Below, piece by piece: positions 42,496 through 51,079 of a stretch of 55,079 nt of DNA. Numbering within the stretch: position 1 is the first letter of the stretch; each line of letters starts with the position of its first letter. Origin of the DNA: Acidimicrobiaceae bacterium (GTDB taxonomy: Bacteria; Actinomycetota; Acidimicrobiia; Acidimicrobiales; RAAP-2). Made by a program: the position numbers and the translations under genes. The notes under the pieces are model-generated. The model was not told the origin of the DNA. It did no database searches and saw only the letters and a program-made list of their open reading frames with translations. The DNA is taken from positions 286 through 55,364 of the forward strand of contig PMON01000081.1 in NCBI GenBank assembly GCA_003162395.1, in the 5' to 3' direction.

Positions 42496-43245
42496 CTAGG
42501 CCTCGTAGGAAGCGAGCACGGACTCGGGGACGTCGAAGTTGGCGTGGACGGTCTGGACGTCGTCGTGGTCGTCGATGGCGTCCATCATCCGCAGCACCCG
42601 CTTGGCGTCGGCGTCATCGGTGATCTCGATGGTCGAGGTCGGCACCATGGTGAGCTCGGCGTTGCGGACCGAGACGCCCTGCGCCTCCAGGGACTCGCGC
42701 ACCGAGGCGAGGTCCCCCGGCGCAGTCGTGATCGAGAAGCCGTCGTCGTCGCTCGCCATGTCCTCGGCCCCGGCCTCCATCGCCAGCTCCATCAGGCGGT
42801 CCTCGTCGACCGTCGAGGCGACCTCGATCGCGCCCTTGCGCTCGAACTGCCAGGCGACCGCCCCGGGCTCGGCCATCGACCCGCCGCTGCGGGTGAACAG
42901 GCTGCGCATCTCGGCGCCCGTGCGGTTGCGGTTGTCCGTCAGGCACTCGACGAGCACCGCGACGCCCCCGGGGCCATAGCCCTCATAGGTCACCGCCTCG
43001 TAGCGGACCCCCTCGAGCTCGCCGGTGCCACGCTTGATGGCGCGCTCGATCGTGTCGATCGGCACCGAGCCGTCACGGGCCTTTTGGAACATGGTCCGCA
43101 GCGTCGCGTTCGCGTTCACGTCACCGCCGCCCTCGCGTGCGGCCACCTCGACCTGTCGGATGAGCTTGGCGAACAGCTTCGCTCTGGCCTTGTCCTGGGC
43201 ACCCTTGCGATGCTTGGTCGTCGCCCACTTCGAGTGGCCCGACAT
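42496..43245 (-). CDS. yebC: YebC/PmpR-family protein (transcription or translation factor)
   Basis: 249 residues. The N-terminal SGHSKWATTKHRKGAQDKARAKLFAKL is the family signature, and VRYEAVTYEGYGPGGVAVLVECLTDNRNRT follows. The family was annotated as DNA-binding regulators; recent work assigns some members to relief of ribosome stalling, so function is left open. AGGAGG five bases before the ATG fixes the start. It sits between pdxT and ruvC, as in other actinobacteria. Confidence 0.92.
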   Translation of the reverse strand: MSGHSKWATTKHRKGAQDKARAKLFAKLIRQVEVAAREGGGDVNANATLRTMFQKARDGSVPIDTIERAIKRGTGELEGVRYEAVTYEGYGPGGVAVLVECLTDNRNRTGAEMRSLFTRSGGSMAEPGAVAWQFERKGAIEVASTVDEDRLMELAMEAGAEDMASDDDGFSITTAPGDLASVRESLEAQGVSVRNAELTMVPTSTIEITDDADAKRVLRMMDAIDDHDDVQTVHANFDVPESVLASYEA

Positions 43246-43256
43246 CTGGTCCTCCT
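43246..43256 (-). promoter_or_regulatory. Shine-Dalgarno of yebC
   Basis: AGGAGG (43256-43251, minus strand) five bases before the ATG. It rules out the longer frame that runs into pdxT. Confidence 0.6.
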
Positions 43257-43276
43257 CGACGTCGCGGCGGCCGATG

Positions 43277-43879
43277 CTACTTGTGAACGGCCGAGCGGCT
43301 CGCCGAGGCGAGGTCGACGAACAGCGCGTGCACGGTGCGATCGGGAGTGAGCTCGGGGTGGAACGAGGCGCCGAGGACGGCCCCTTGGCGCACGAGGACC
43401 GGGTGCGCACCGTCGCCCACGTCGATCGTCGCGAGCACCTCGACGCCGTCGCCGGCCTCGGTGATCCTCGGCGCGCGGATGAACACCGTGGGCACCCGCA
43501 CCCCGCCCGCGAGCTCGCTCGACGACTCGAACGACGCGACCTGTCGCCCGTAGCCGTTGCGGAGCACGGTCACGTCGAGGAGCCCGAGCGCGGGCTGGTC
43601 AGGTCGCCCGTCGGTGATCGACGAGGCGAGCAGCACGAGGCCCGCACAGGTCCCGAACGCGGGCATGCCCTGGCGCAGGCGCGACTCGAGGGGGCCCAAG
43701 AGCCCCGACGTCACGAGCAGGTGCGCGATGGCGGTCGACTCGCCGCCTGGCAGCACCATCGCGTCGACCCCGTCGAGCTCAGCCACCGATCGGACCGGCG
43801 ACGAGTCGACCCCGAGGTCCGCGAGCGCGGCACGATGCTCAGAGACGTCGCCTTGGAGGGCGAGCACGCCGACGCGCAC
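43277..43879 (-). CDS. pdxT: Pyridoxal 5'-phosphate synthase glutaminase subunit
   Basis: Glutamine amidotransferase supplying ammonia to PdxS. 200 residues. VGVLALQGDVSEHRAAL opens the chain; LPGGESTAIAHLL is the oxyanion region, Cys78 in FGTCAGLVLLA is the nucleophile, and ASFHPELT supplies His and Glu. Its GTG lies two bases after the pdxS stop. Confidence 0.94.
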   Translation of the reverse strand: MRVGVLALQGDVSEHRAALADLGVDSSPVRSVAELDGVDAMVLPGGESTAIAHLLVTSGLLGPLESRLRQGMPAFGTCAGLVLLASSITDGRPDQPALGLLDVTVLRNGYGRQVASFESSSELAGGVRVPTVFIRAPRITEAGDGVEVLATIDVGDGAHPVLVRQGAVLGASFHPELTPDRTVHALFVDLASASRSAVHK

Positions 43880-43881
43880 GG

Positions 43882-44778
43882 CTACCAGCCGCGGTCGGCC
43901 AGGCGCTCGTTCAGCGTGGAGATCTCGTCGCCGCGCATGGCGGGCCCCAGTCCCGTCGAGATCTTGGCAATGAGGTCGGCGTCGTCGAAGTGCGTCGTCG
44001 CCTCAACGATCGCCCGCGCCATGCGCTCGGGGTCCGAGCTCTTGAAGATGCCCGAGCCGACGAACACGGCCTCGGCGCCGAGTTGGCGCACGAGCGCGGC
44101 GTCCGCGGGCGTCGCGATGCCGCCGGCGCAGAACAGGGGGACCGGCAGCTTCCCGGTCATCGCGACCTCGGCCACGAGGGCGAGCGGGGCCTGGAGGTCC
44201 TTCGCGGCTGCGTAGCGCTCGGCCTCGCCCAGCGTCGTGAGCCGGCGGATCTCGCCGAGGATGCACCGGAGGTGCCGAACGGCCTCGACGATGTTGCCCG
44301 TGCCCGCCTCGCCCTTCGAGCGGATCATGCACGCTCCCTCGCCGATGCGCCGGAGGGCCTCGCCGAGGGAGGTCGCTCCGCAGACGAACGGCACGGTGAA
44401 GGCCCACTTGTCGATGTGGTGCGCCTCGTCGGCGGGGGTCAGGACCTCGGACTCGTCGACGTAGTCCACGCGGAGCGCCTGGAGGATCTGGGCCTCGGCG
44501 AAGTGCCCGATCCGGGCCTTCGCCATGACCGGGATGGTGACCACCTCTTGGATCCCCTTGATCATCTCGGGGTCGGACATGCGGGCGACGCCACCGTCTC
44601 GACGGATGTCGGCCGGCACGCGCTCGAGCGCCATCACCGCGACCGCGCCCGCGTCTTCTGCGACCTTTGCCTGCGCGGGAGTGACGACGTCCATGATCAC
44701 CCCACCGCGGAGCATGTCGGCCAGGCCGCGCTTCACGTTCGAGGTCCCGTAGCTGCGCTCGTCCACCAGGTCCGCCAT
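43882..44778 (-). CDS. pdxS: Pyridoxal 5'-phosphate synthase lyase subunit
   Basis: TIM-barrel enzyme making PLP from ribose 5-phosphate, glyceraldehyde 3-phosphate and ammonia. 298 residues. [45 protein letters not shown] and catalytic Lys87 in [11 protein letters not shown] are present, with [18 protein letters not shown] the second Lys site. TAGGCT ends six bases before the ATG. No MocR/PdxR regulator gene is adjacent. Confidence 0.96.
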   Translation of the reverse strand: MADLVDERSYGTSNVKRGLADMLRGGVIMDVVTPAQAKVAEDAGAVAVMALERVPADIRRDGGVARMSDPEMIKGIQEVVTIPVMAKARIGHFAEAQILQALRVDYVDESEVLTPADEAHHIDKWAFTVPFVCGATSLGEALRRIGEGACMIRSKGEAGTGNIVEAVRHLRCILGEIRRLTTLGEAERYAAAKDLQAPLALVAEVAMTGKLPVPLFCAGGIATPADAALVRQLGAEAVFVGSGIFKSSDPERMARAIVEATTHFDDADLIAKISTGLGPAMRGDEISTLNERLADRGW

Positions 44779-44790
44779 GGCCCAAGCCTA
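44779..44790 (-). promoter_or_regulatory. Putative leaderless promoter of pdxST (TAGGCT, N6, ATG)
   Basis: TAGGCT (44790-44785, minus strand), TGGGCC, ATG, in the 23-base gap after the M48-like gene. Confidence 0.55.
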
Positions 44791-44801
44791 CCGGCGCGAC
44801 C

Positions 44802-45683
44802 TCACCATTCCGCGAGGGCTTGGGCGCGGACGGCGGGCGCATCCAGCTCGCCGATGTCGTTGCTCGGGTCGCCCGGCAGCGGATCGAACCACAGCCACCG
44901 GGTGCGAGCGAAGTGCTCGGTCGCGAAGTACGAGCCGGCGCTCGGGACCGGCTGGGCGATGCACCGGTCGAGGACCGCGGCGATCCCGACGGGGAAGCGC
45001 ACCGACACGGCCGCCACCTCGTCGGCGCGGAACAAGCGGCCCTGGCCAGCGAGACGGTGGCGGATGGCGTCGTTGCCGAGCACGCTCGGCAACGACGCTG
45101 CCAGGGTCCCGCGTCGAACGTCGTCCAGCCGCAGGTGCGCAAGACCGTGTGCCAGGACGCCCTCGAGCTCGATCAGGTCGAGCTTGCCGAGCAGCCCGGT
45201 GGTGACGACCATGGCCGCGCCGCTCGAGGTGGCGACCATCGCGAGGTTGACGCGATCGTCGTCGAGCACGAAGAGGGGCGGGTGCGAGACGCCGAAGGTG
45301 GCGCAGAGCCCCGCGACGAGGTTCTCGACGCGCGGCTGGGCGCCGTCGGCGACACGGTGCGCGCCGAGCAGCCGCTCGACGTTCGCCGGTGCGCTCAAGA
45401 GCCCTGCGGCCACGACGAGCCCACCCAGCACGAGGCTTGCCGCCACGATCACGAGGCCGAGCCGAGGCGCTCCCGCGGCGGCGAGTCCCGCGCAGCACAC
45501 CGCGCCGAGGGCCACGATGAACGCGAGCGGGAGCAGCGGGACGAGAAACGCGACGCGACGGTTCCGTGCACGCTCGTCGTTCCTCACGTCGTACTGCTGC
45601 GGGCCCGTCACCGCGTCGGCACCGCGCACGGAAGGCACGTCGCGCAGGCTACTGCCCGTCCACGCCGCGACCGGTGCGGTCAC
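44802..45683 (-). CDS. M48 (HtpX-like) membrane protein with degenerate zinc site, probable pseudoprotease
   Basis: 293 residues with the GTG at 45683. After a 43-residue cytoplasmic stretch two membrane segments occur (about 44-70 and 74-96), then an M48-type core: VNLAMVATSSGAAMVVTTGLL and LIELEGVLAHGLAHLRLDDV. The last motif aligns with the HtpX zinc helix, but HExxH reads H179-G-L-A-H183: the catalytic Glu is Gly. The downstream third-ligand region (GRLFRADEVAA) has Leu where Glu is expected. The frame and codon bias are intact, so the gene is expressed-looking but probably not a peptidase. Overlaps pimA by GTGA. Confidence 0.75.
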   Translation of the reverse strand: MTAPVAAWTGSSLRDVPSVRGADAVTGPQQYDVRNDERARNRRVAFLVPLLPLAFIVALGAVCCAGLAAAGAPRLGLVIVAASLVLGGLVVAAGLLSAPANVERLLGAHRVADGAQPRVENLVAGLCATFGVSHPPLFVLDDDRVNLAMVATSSGAAMVVTTGLLGKLDLIELEGVLAHGLAHLRLDDVRRGTLAASLPSVLGNDAIRHRLAGQGRLFRADEVAAVSVRFPVGIAAVLDRCIAQPVPSAGSYFATEHFARTRWLWFDPLPGDPSNDIGELDAPAVRAQALAEW

Positions 45684-46789
45684 GCGCGTGTGCTCGCGAA
45701 TCGCTCGGCCGCCCGCTCGTAGCGAACGAGGTAGCGCTCGACGAGCGAGGCCATCGACCAGCCCGCGGCGTGCGCCGCGGCCGCATCGAGCGTCGCCTTG
45801 GTCGCCGGCCGCTCGAACGCCTCTCGCAGGGCGACCGCGAGGGCCGCGGGATCGTTGGGGGCGACGAGCCTCGCGTAGCCCGCGGTCGCCTCGCGGTACC
45901 CGTCGATGTCCGTGGCCACGACCGCGGTGCGCGCGGCCATCCCCTCGAGCGGCACGAGCCCGAAGCTCTCGCCGCCGAGCGAGGGCACGCACAGCACGTC
46001 GGCGCCACGCAGGCGCGCGAACTTCTCGGCGTCGGTGACGGCCCCGAACCACGCAAGGCGTCCGTCGGACCCGAAGCGCCGCCGGAGCGACTCGGTCTGT
46101 GGTCCCTGGCCGAGCACCCAGCACTCGATCGGCAGCTCGACGCGGCGGAGCGCGTCGAGCAGGACCCCGAGGCCTTTGCGCTCCTCGTGGCGCCCCACGA
46201 ACACAATCGTGGGGGCGGACGTCGGGTGCGGCGCCGCCGACGCGATCAGCTCGACGTCGATCCCGTTGAAGAGGACGTCGGGATGGATGCCCGTGGCGGC
46301 GGCGATCGTCGCCGCCGCGTAGTCGCTGACGGCGACCGCGTCGTCGAGGCTCCTCGCGAGCAGGCGGAACACCGGCTTGCCGGCCAGGTACGCGGGCCCG
46401 CCGCCCCCGCGATGGAAGGTGGCGACGATCGGACGTCGGTGCGCGCGCAGCAGGCCGTAGGCCGCGACCGGAGCGAACGGCTCGTGGACGTGCACGACGC
46501 CGCCGTCGAGGGCGGCCGCGATGGACGCGAACGTGCGCGACGCGTGCGGCGACAGGGTGACGGGCGCGCGCGAGCCGTTGGCAGGTACGCGCAGCACCGC
46601 GCCCACCGCGACATGGGCGATGCCGAGCGCGCCCAGCACCTCGTCGGGGGCACCTGGCGAGCACACCGTGACCGAGACCCCACGCGAGTCGAGCTCTCGG
46701 GCCATCGCACGCACCTGGGCCTGGACACCACCTGGGACGCTCAACGCGTAGGGACTGACGAGCTGGACGCGCTGAACGCCCTCGGTCAC
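45680..46789 (-). CDS. pimA: Phosphatidylinositol mannosyltransferase PimA (GT4)
   Basis: Adds the first mannose to phosphatidylinositol at the inner membrane face. 369 residues from a GTG near 46789. GT-B fold: N-terminal VSPYALSVPGGVQAQVRAMA and VHVHEPFAPVAAYGLL, C-terminal IVFVGRHEERKGLGVLLDAL and the E-x7-E motif in GGESFGLVPLEGM. The acyltransferase/PgsA context makes PimA much more likely than another GT4. Overlaps its neighbours on both sides by four bases. Confidence 0.88.
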   Translation of the reverse strand: MTEGVQRVQLVSPYALSVPGGVQAQVRAMARELDSRGVSVTVCSPGAPDEVLGALGIAHVAVGAVLRVPANGSRAPVTLSPHASRTFASIAAALDGGVVHVHEPFAPVAAYGLLRAHRRPIVATFHRGGGGPAYLAGKPVFRLLARSLDDAVAVSDYAAATIAAATGIHPDVLFNGIDVELIASAAPHPTSAPTIVFVGRHEERKGLGVLLDALRRVELPIECWVLGQGPQTESLRRRFGSDGRLAWFGAVTDAEKFARLRGADVLCVPSLGGESFGLVPLEGMAARTAVVATDIDGYREATAGYARLVAPNDPAALAVALREAFERPATKATLDAAAAHAAGWSMASLVERYLVRYERAAERFASTRA

Positions 46790-47679
46790 GCCGCGTCCGG
46801 CCAGTTCGACTGCAGCACGTGCCATTGCTCAGGCGCGCGCCGGATGAGCCAGCCGAGCTCGCCCGCGACGTCCCTCGTCACGCGCGCGACGTCGTCGCGG
46901 ATCGACGCCGCCCGCTCGGTGTCGATCGGTGGCGTCACGACGACGTGGTGGTCGCGCCCTGGTCCGCTGTAGACGCCGGCGCACAGGAGCGTGGCACCGG
47001 TGCGCAGCGCGAGAAGCGCGGGTCCCGCGGGCATCGTCGTCGGCGCACCGAACAGTTCGACGTCGAGCCCGTTGCGCTGGATGTCGCGGTCGCAGAGCAG
47101 GCCGACCACGCCGCCAGCGCGCAACACCTTGGCCACGGCCGCGCCGGCGGCGTCGTCGAGCGGCACGACGCCAAGCCCCATCTGCACGCGCTTCGCGGCG
47201 AACCAGTCGAAGAGCTCGGGTGGCTCCAGGCGCTCGGCCACCGCGGTCATCGGCCAGCCAATGTCGGCGAGCATCATCCCACCCCACTCCCAGCTGCCGA
47301 TGTGCGGGAGCGCGATCACGACGCCACGTCCGCCGGCAACCGCGTCGCGAAGGTGCTCGACGCCCTCTGCGAAGCAGATTCGCGCCGTGACGTCCGACGG
47401 CCGCATGGCGGGGAGCTTTGCGCCCTCTGCCCAGTAGCGGCCATAGGCACGCAGCCCCCTCGTCACGTAGCGGTCGAGCACGTGGGGGTCGGTCGGCTCG
47501 CGTGCACCCCCGGCGAGCACTCGGTCGAGGTTCGCGGCGAGTTCGGACTGCCGCCACCTCGGCAGGCGCGCGAGGGCGCCACAGACCACCTCGAAGGTCC
47601 GGACGTCGACGCGCTCGGGAAGGCGCTCGATGAGCGTGCCGAGGGTCCGGTAGAGCCAGTACCGAGCCCGAGGGCTCAC
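46786..47679 (-). CDS. patA: Phosphatidylinositol mannoside acyltransferase (PatA-like)
   Basis: LPLAT-family enzyme acylating the PIM mannose. 297 residues with the GTG at 47679. The catalytic HX4E motif is HIGSWEWGG; LCDRDIQRNGLDVELFG and PAGPALLALRTGATLL are the acyl-CoA and substrate regions. WRQSELAANLDRVL at the N-terminus fits lipid A acyltransferase-like proteins. Start overlaps the pgsA stop by GTGA. The frame continues upstream only as antisense-like sequence within pgsA. Confidence 0.88.
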   Translation of the reverse strand: MSPRARYWLYRTLGTLIERLPERVDVRTFEVVCGALARLPRWRQSELAANLDRVLAGGAREPTDPHVLDRYVTRGLRAYGRYWAEGAKLPAMRPSDVTARICFAEGVEHLRDAVAGGRGVVIALPHIGSWEWGGMMLADIGWPMTAVAERLEPPELFDWFAAKRVQMGLGVVPLDDAAGAAVAKVLRAGGVVGLLCDRDIQRNGLDVELFGAPTTMPAGPALLALRTGATLLCAGVYSGPGRDHHVVVTPPIDTERAASIRDDVARVTRDVAGELGWLIRRAPEQWHVLQSNWPDAA

Positions 47680-48452
47680 GTGCCGGTGCGGTGCGTCCGA
47701 TTCGCGCGGCGGTGCTCTCGCGCCTCGCGCCAGCCGCGAGCGCGCGTCTTCGCCTCGATGCGGACGGTGCGCCACCGCGCGACGGCGGCGACGGTGCGGT
47801 CCTGCATCCTCGCGGCCGTCCACTCGGGACGTGGCGCCCTCGAGCGCCGCCGCGTCATGGTCGGGCGGTCGGGTCGACTCGCGGCCACCCACGTGCGCTG
47901 GAACCGCCCAACCGCGGTCAGCGTCGTGAGCCCGAGCAGCACCCACAGGACCGGCACGAAGATGACCGAGGAGAGCAACGCGATGCCGAGGAGGATCATC
48001 CGCTCGGCGCGTTCCATGAGACCCCCCTTGGCAGCAATCCCGAGCGACTCTGCCTTCGCGCGCTGGTACGAGACGAGGAACGTGACCGACAGGATCGCGA
48101 ACGGCAGCAGGACGAGGTGGCCCCGGTGCTGGTCGGCGAGGTACCACGCCACCCCGCCGAGCAAGAGGGCGTCGGCGAGTCGGTCGGTGACCGAGTCGAA
48201 GAATGCGCCGCGGACCGACTCGGTGCCGGCCGCCTTTGCGAGCGGGCCGTCGAACAGGTCGTGGGCGCCGGTCAGGATGAGAAGGCCGATGGCGAGGGGG
48301 AACAGACCGGCGCCGATCGCGACCGCCGCGCCGGCTGCCGACAGCAGCCCTGTCGCGGTGAGCATGTCAGCGGTGAGGCCAGCACGCTGGAGCGCTCTGC
48401 CGACCGGCTGGGTGCTCCTGTCGACGGTCTTTCGGAACCGTCCGTCAAACAT
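47676..48452 (-). CDS. pgsA: Phosphatidylinositol phosphate synthase (CDP-alcohol phosphatidyltransferase)
   Basis: Condenses CDP-diacylglycerol with inositol 3-phosphate. 258 residues with the ATG at 48452. The CDP-alcohol motif is Asp65-x2-Asp68-Gly69-x2-Ala72-Lys73-x8-Gly82-x3-Asp86-x3-Asp90; the usual Arg after Ala is Lys. About six membrane segments (for example FPLAIGLLILTGA, LVLLPFAILSVTFLVSY) precede a long basic C-terminal tail rich in Arg. GGGAGG four bases upstream sets the start. First of pgsA-patA-pimA-M48. Confidence 0.87.
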   Translation of the reverse strand: MFDGRFRKTVDRSTQPVGRALQRAGLTADMLTATGLLSAAGAAVAIGAGLFPLAIGLLILTGAHDLFDGPLAKAAGTESVRGAFFDSVTDRLADALLLGGVAWYLADQHRGHLVLLPFAILSVTFLVSYQRAKAESLGIAAKGGLMERAERMILLGIALLSSVIFVPVLWVLLGLTTLTAVGRFQRTWVAASRPDRPTMTRRRSRAPRPEWTAARMQDRTVAAVARWRTVRIEAKTRARGWREAREHRRANRTHRTGT

Positions 48453-48519
48453 TGACCCTCCCTGCCCGCCGGCTCTTAACGCCGGGGGGCGGATCCGCGC
48501 GCGCGGTCGGACCATCGTA
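48453..48519 (-). promoter_or_regulatory. Promoter region and Shine-Dalgarno of pgsA-patA-pimA
   Basis: TACGAT (48519-48514, minus strand) is a -10 candidate giving a leader of about 55 bases; GGGAGG (48462-48457) is four bases before the ATG. The 126-base gap after the HIT gene is the largest intergenic stretch in the minus-strand block. Confidence 0.4.
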
Positions 48520-48578
48520 CCGGGACCACGACCGCCCAGACCGAGATGCCCCGTGCAGGGGTGCCGTACGCGGCATTG

Positions 48579-49088
48579 TCAGTCCAGGCCCCCATACGCA
48601 CCCCGCAGCTTGGCGAAGGTCACGGCCAGGGACTCGGGCAGCACCCGGGTCTCGGCGACCGAGGTCATGAAGTTGGTGTCGCCGCCCCACCGTGGCAGCA
48701 CGTGCAGGTGGAGGTGACCGGGTATGCCCGCGCCCCCGGCGCGCCCGAGGTTCGCGCCCAGGTTCGCGCCGTCCGGCCGGTACGCGATGGTCACGGCGCG
48801 AAGCGCGCGGGTGGTGGCGCGCCACAGTGCGGCTGACTCGGGCTCGTCGAGCTCTTCGATCCCAGCCACGTGCCGCCTCGGGAGCACGAGCACGTGGCCG
48901 GATCCATAGGGGAACGCGTTGAGGACGACGAAGCTCGACGCGTCGCGGTCGACGACGCCGGACGCTGCGTCCATCGGCGCCTCTGCGAGCGCGCAGAAGA
49001 TGCAGCTCGAGTCGTCGGCGTCGTGCCCGGTGGTCGCCTGCTCGACGTAGCGCTGCCGCCAGCTCGCGTCCAGGCGCTCGAGCGCCAT
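48579..49088 (-). CDS. HIT-family protein, AP4A phosphorylase-like
   Basis: Nucleotide hydrolase or phosphorylase, 169 residues. A zinc-type CIFC knuckle (SSCIFCALAEAP) opens the domain; VVLNAFPYGSGHVLVLPRRHV and the histidine triad GHLHLHVLPRW follow. The mycobacterial gene in the same place (between thrS and pgsA1) is a diadenosine tetraphosphate phosphorylase, so that activity is the best guess. Its ATG shares one base with the thrS stop. Confidence 0.88.
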   Translation of the reverse strand: MALERLDASWRQRYVEQATTGHDADDSSCIFCALAEAPMDAASGVVDRDASSFVVLNAFPYGSGHVLVLPRRHVAGIEELDEPESAALWRATTRALRAVTIAYRPDGANLGANLGRAGGAGIPGHLHLHVLPRWGGDTNFMTSVAETRVLPESLAVTFAKLRGAYGGLD

Positions 49089-51079
49089 CAGTCAGCGGCC
49101 GTCTCTGGTGCACCGTGCGCGGCAACCTGCGCGTCCATCTCGTCGGCGAGCGCGCGCACCGCGACGCCACGCTCGGGGTCCGAGCCTCCCCGGCGGTTGA
49201 CGCCCACGGTGCCGTGGGCGACGTCGTCGTCGCCCACGACGAGCACGTAGGGCAGCTTGTCCAGCTTGGCCTTGCGGATCCTTCCTCCGAGGGGCTCGGA
49301 CGCTTCGTCCAGCGTCCCGCGCAGCCCGCGCTGGTGCAGCTGGGCGGCGACGTGCGCGGCGTACTCGTGGTGGTCGTCGCGGACCGGCAGCACACGAAAC
49401 TGCTCGGGCATGAGCCACGTGGGCAGGTTCCCCGCATAGTGCTCGAGCAGGATGGCCAAGAAGCGCTCGACGGAGCCGAAGAGGGCGCGGTGGATCATGA
49501 TCGGGCGGTGCCGGCCGTTGTCGGCGCCGATGTAGGCGACGTCGAAGCGCTGGGGGGTCTGGAAGTCGAGCTGGACCGTCGACAGCTGGTGTGTCCGGCC
49601 GATCGCGTCGCGCGCCTGGACGGAGATCTTGGGCCCGTAGAAGGCCCCGCCGCCCGGGTCGTCTTGGAGACCGAGCCCCGACGCGGTCGCGACCTCGCGG
49701 AGGGTCGACTCGGCCTCGCGCCACTCGGCGTCGGTGCCGACCGCCTTGCCCTCGGGCCGGGTCGACAGCTCGAGGTAGAACTCCGAGAGCCCGAAGGCCC
49801 GCAGCATGTCGAGCACGAACTCGAGGGTCCTCGTGAGCTCGCCGTGCATCTGGTCGCGGCGGCACAGCAGGTGCGCGTCGTCCATGGTCATCCCGCGCAC
49901 GCGGGTCAGCCCGTGGACGACGCCGGAGCGCTCGTAGCGGTACACCGAGCCGAACTCGAAGTAGCGCTGGGGCATGTCGCGGTAGCTGCGCTGGCGCGAC
50001 TTGAAGATGAGCATGTGGAACGGGCAGTTCATGGGCTTCAGGTAGTACTCCTGGCCCTCGTCGAGCACCATGGGTGGGTACATGCCCTCGGCGAACCAGA
50101 CGAGGTGGCCCGACGTGTCGAACAGCTCACGCTTGGTGATGTGCGGGCTCGTCACGAACTGGTAGCCGGCATCGAGATGGCGCTGCCGCGAATAGTCCTC
50201 GATGATCTTGCGCAGCAGCCCGCCCTTTGGGTGGAAGATGGCGAGGCCGGGGCCGATCTCCTCGGGGAAGCTGAACAGGTCGAGCTCGGCGCCCAGCTTG
50301 CGGTGGTCGCGCCGCTCGGCCTGCTCCAGCCGGTTCAGGTACTCGGCCAGCGCCTTGGTCGACTCCCATGCGGTGCCGTAGATGCGCTGGAGCTGCGGCC
50401 GCTTCTCGTCGCCCCGCCAGTAGGCACCGGCGACCCGGGTGAGCTTGAAGTGGCCCAGCCGGCCCGTCGAGGGCACGTGCGGGCCCCGACACAGGTCGAT
50501 GAAGTCGGCGCCGTTCGCGTAGGCGGAGATCGCCCTGTCGGCGTCCTCGCTCTGCGCGGCGTCGTGCTCGTCGGCACCGTCGCGGACCGCCTCGATGATC
50601 TCGCGCTTGAAGGGCTGATCGACGAAGACACCGAGCGCGTCGTCGATCGATTGCTCGGATCGCACGAAGCTCTGGTCCTCGGCGATGATCTCGCGCATCG
50701 CCGCGTCGATCCGGACAAGGTCGTCGTCGCTGAAGTGGGCCCCGCCGGGCAGCTCGAAGTCGTAGTAGAAGCCGTCCTCGATCGCCGGGCCGATCGCGTA
50801 GCGGGCCCCTGGCCACAACCGGAGGACGGCCTGGGCCAACACGTGCGCTGTCGAGTGCCGGATGACGTCGCGCCCGGCCGGGGTCGCCGCGGTCACGATG
50901 CTGACCTCGGCGCCGTCGGCCAACTCGGCCGACAGGTCCACCTCTGTGCCGTTCACCACCGCCGCCACCGCCGCCCTCGCGAGCCCGCTCCCGATCGAGC
51001 GCGCCAGCGCACCGGCGCTCACGTCCCCGTCGAGCTCCTTGGTCGAGCCGTCCGGGAGGCGGACCGTGATCGCGCTCAA
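49088..51079 (-). CDS. thrS: Threonyl-tRNA synthetase
   Basis: Class IIa synthetase, 663 residues from a TTG at 51079. TGS domain (ITVRLPDGSTKELDGDVSAGALA), editing domain (IRHSTAHVLAQAVLRLWP, GYYDF-type EDGFYYDFELPGG), catalytic core with MNCPFHMLIFKSRQRSYRDMP, RYERSGVVHGLTRVRGMTMDDAH and IHRALFGSVERFLAIL, then the anticodon domain. The TTG overlaps the mshC stop as TTGA; no ATG or GTG in frame lies in the plausible interval, so TTG is the only sensible start. Confidence 0.95.
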   Translation of the reverse strand: MSAITVRLPDGSTKELDGDVSAGALARSIGSGLARAAVAAVVNGTEVDLSAELADGAEVSIVTAATPAGRDVIRHSTAHVLAQAVLRLWPGARYAIGPAIEDGFYYDFELPGGAHFSDDDLVRIDAAMREIIAEDQSFVRSEQSIDDALGVFVDQPFKREIIEAVRDGADEHDAAQSEDADRAISAYANGADFIDLCRGPHVPSTGRLGHFKLTRVAGAYWRGDEKRPQLQRIYGTAWESTKALAEYLNRLEQAERRDHRKLGAELDLFSFPEEIGPGLAIFHPKGGLLRKIIEDYSRQRHLDAGYQFVTSPHITKRELFDTSGHLVWFAEGMYPPMVLDEGQEYYLKPMNCPFHMLIFKSRQRSYRDMPQRYFEFGSVYRYERSGVVHGLTRVRGMTMDDAHLLCRRDQMHGELTRTLEFVLDMLRAFGLSEFYLELSTRPEGKAVGTDAEWREAESTLREVATASGLGLQDDPGGGAFYGPKISVQARDAIGRTHQLSTVQLDFQTPQRFDVAYIGADNGRHRPIMIHRALFGSVERFLAILLEHYAGNLPTWLMPEQFRVLPVRDDHHEYAAHVAAQLHQRGLRGTLDEASEPLGGRIRKAKLDKLPYVLVVGDDDVAHGTVGVNRRGGSDPERGVAVRALADEMDAQVAAHGAPETAAD

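Noticed and set aside
42456-42500. LexA/SOS box upstream of ruvCAB
   Set aside because: No convincing actinobacterial SOS palindrome (GAAC-N4-GTTY type) is visible. An isolated GAAC occurs but without its partner half at the right spacing.
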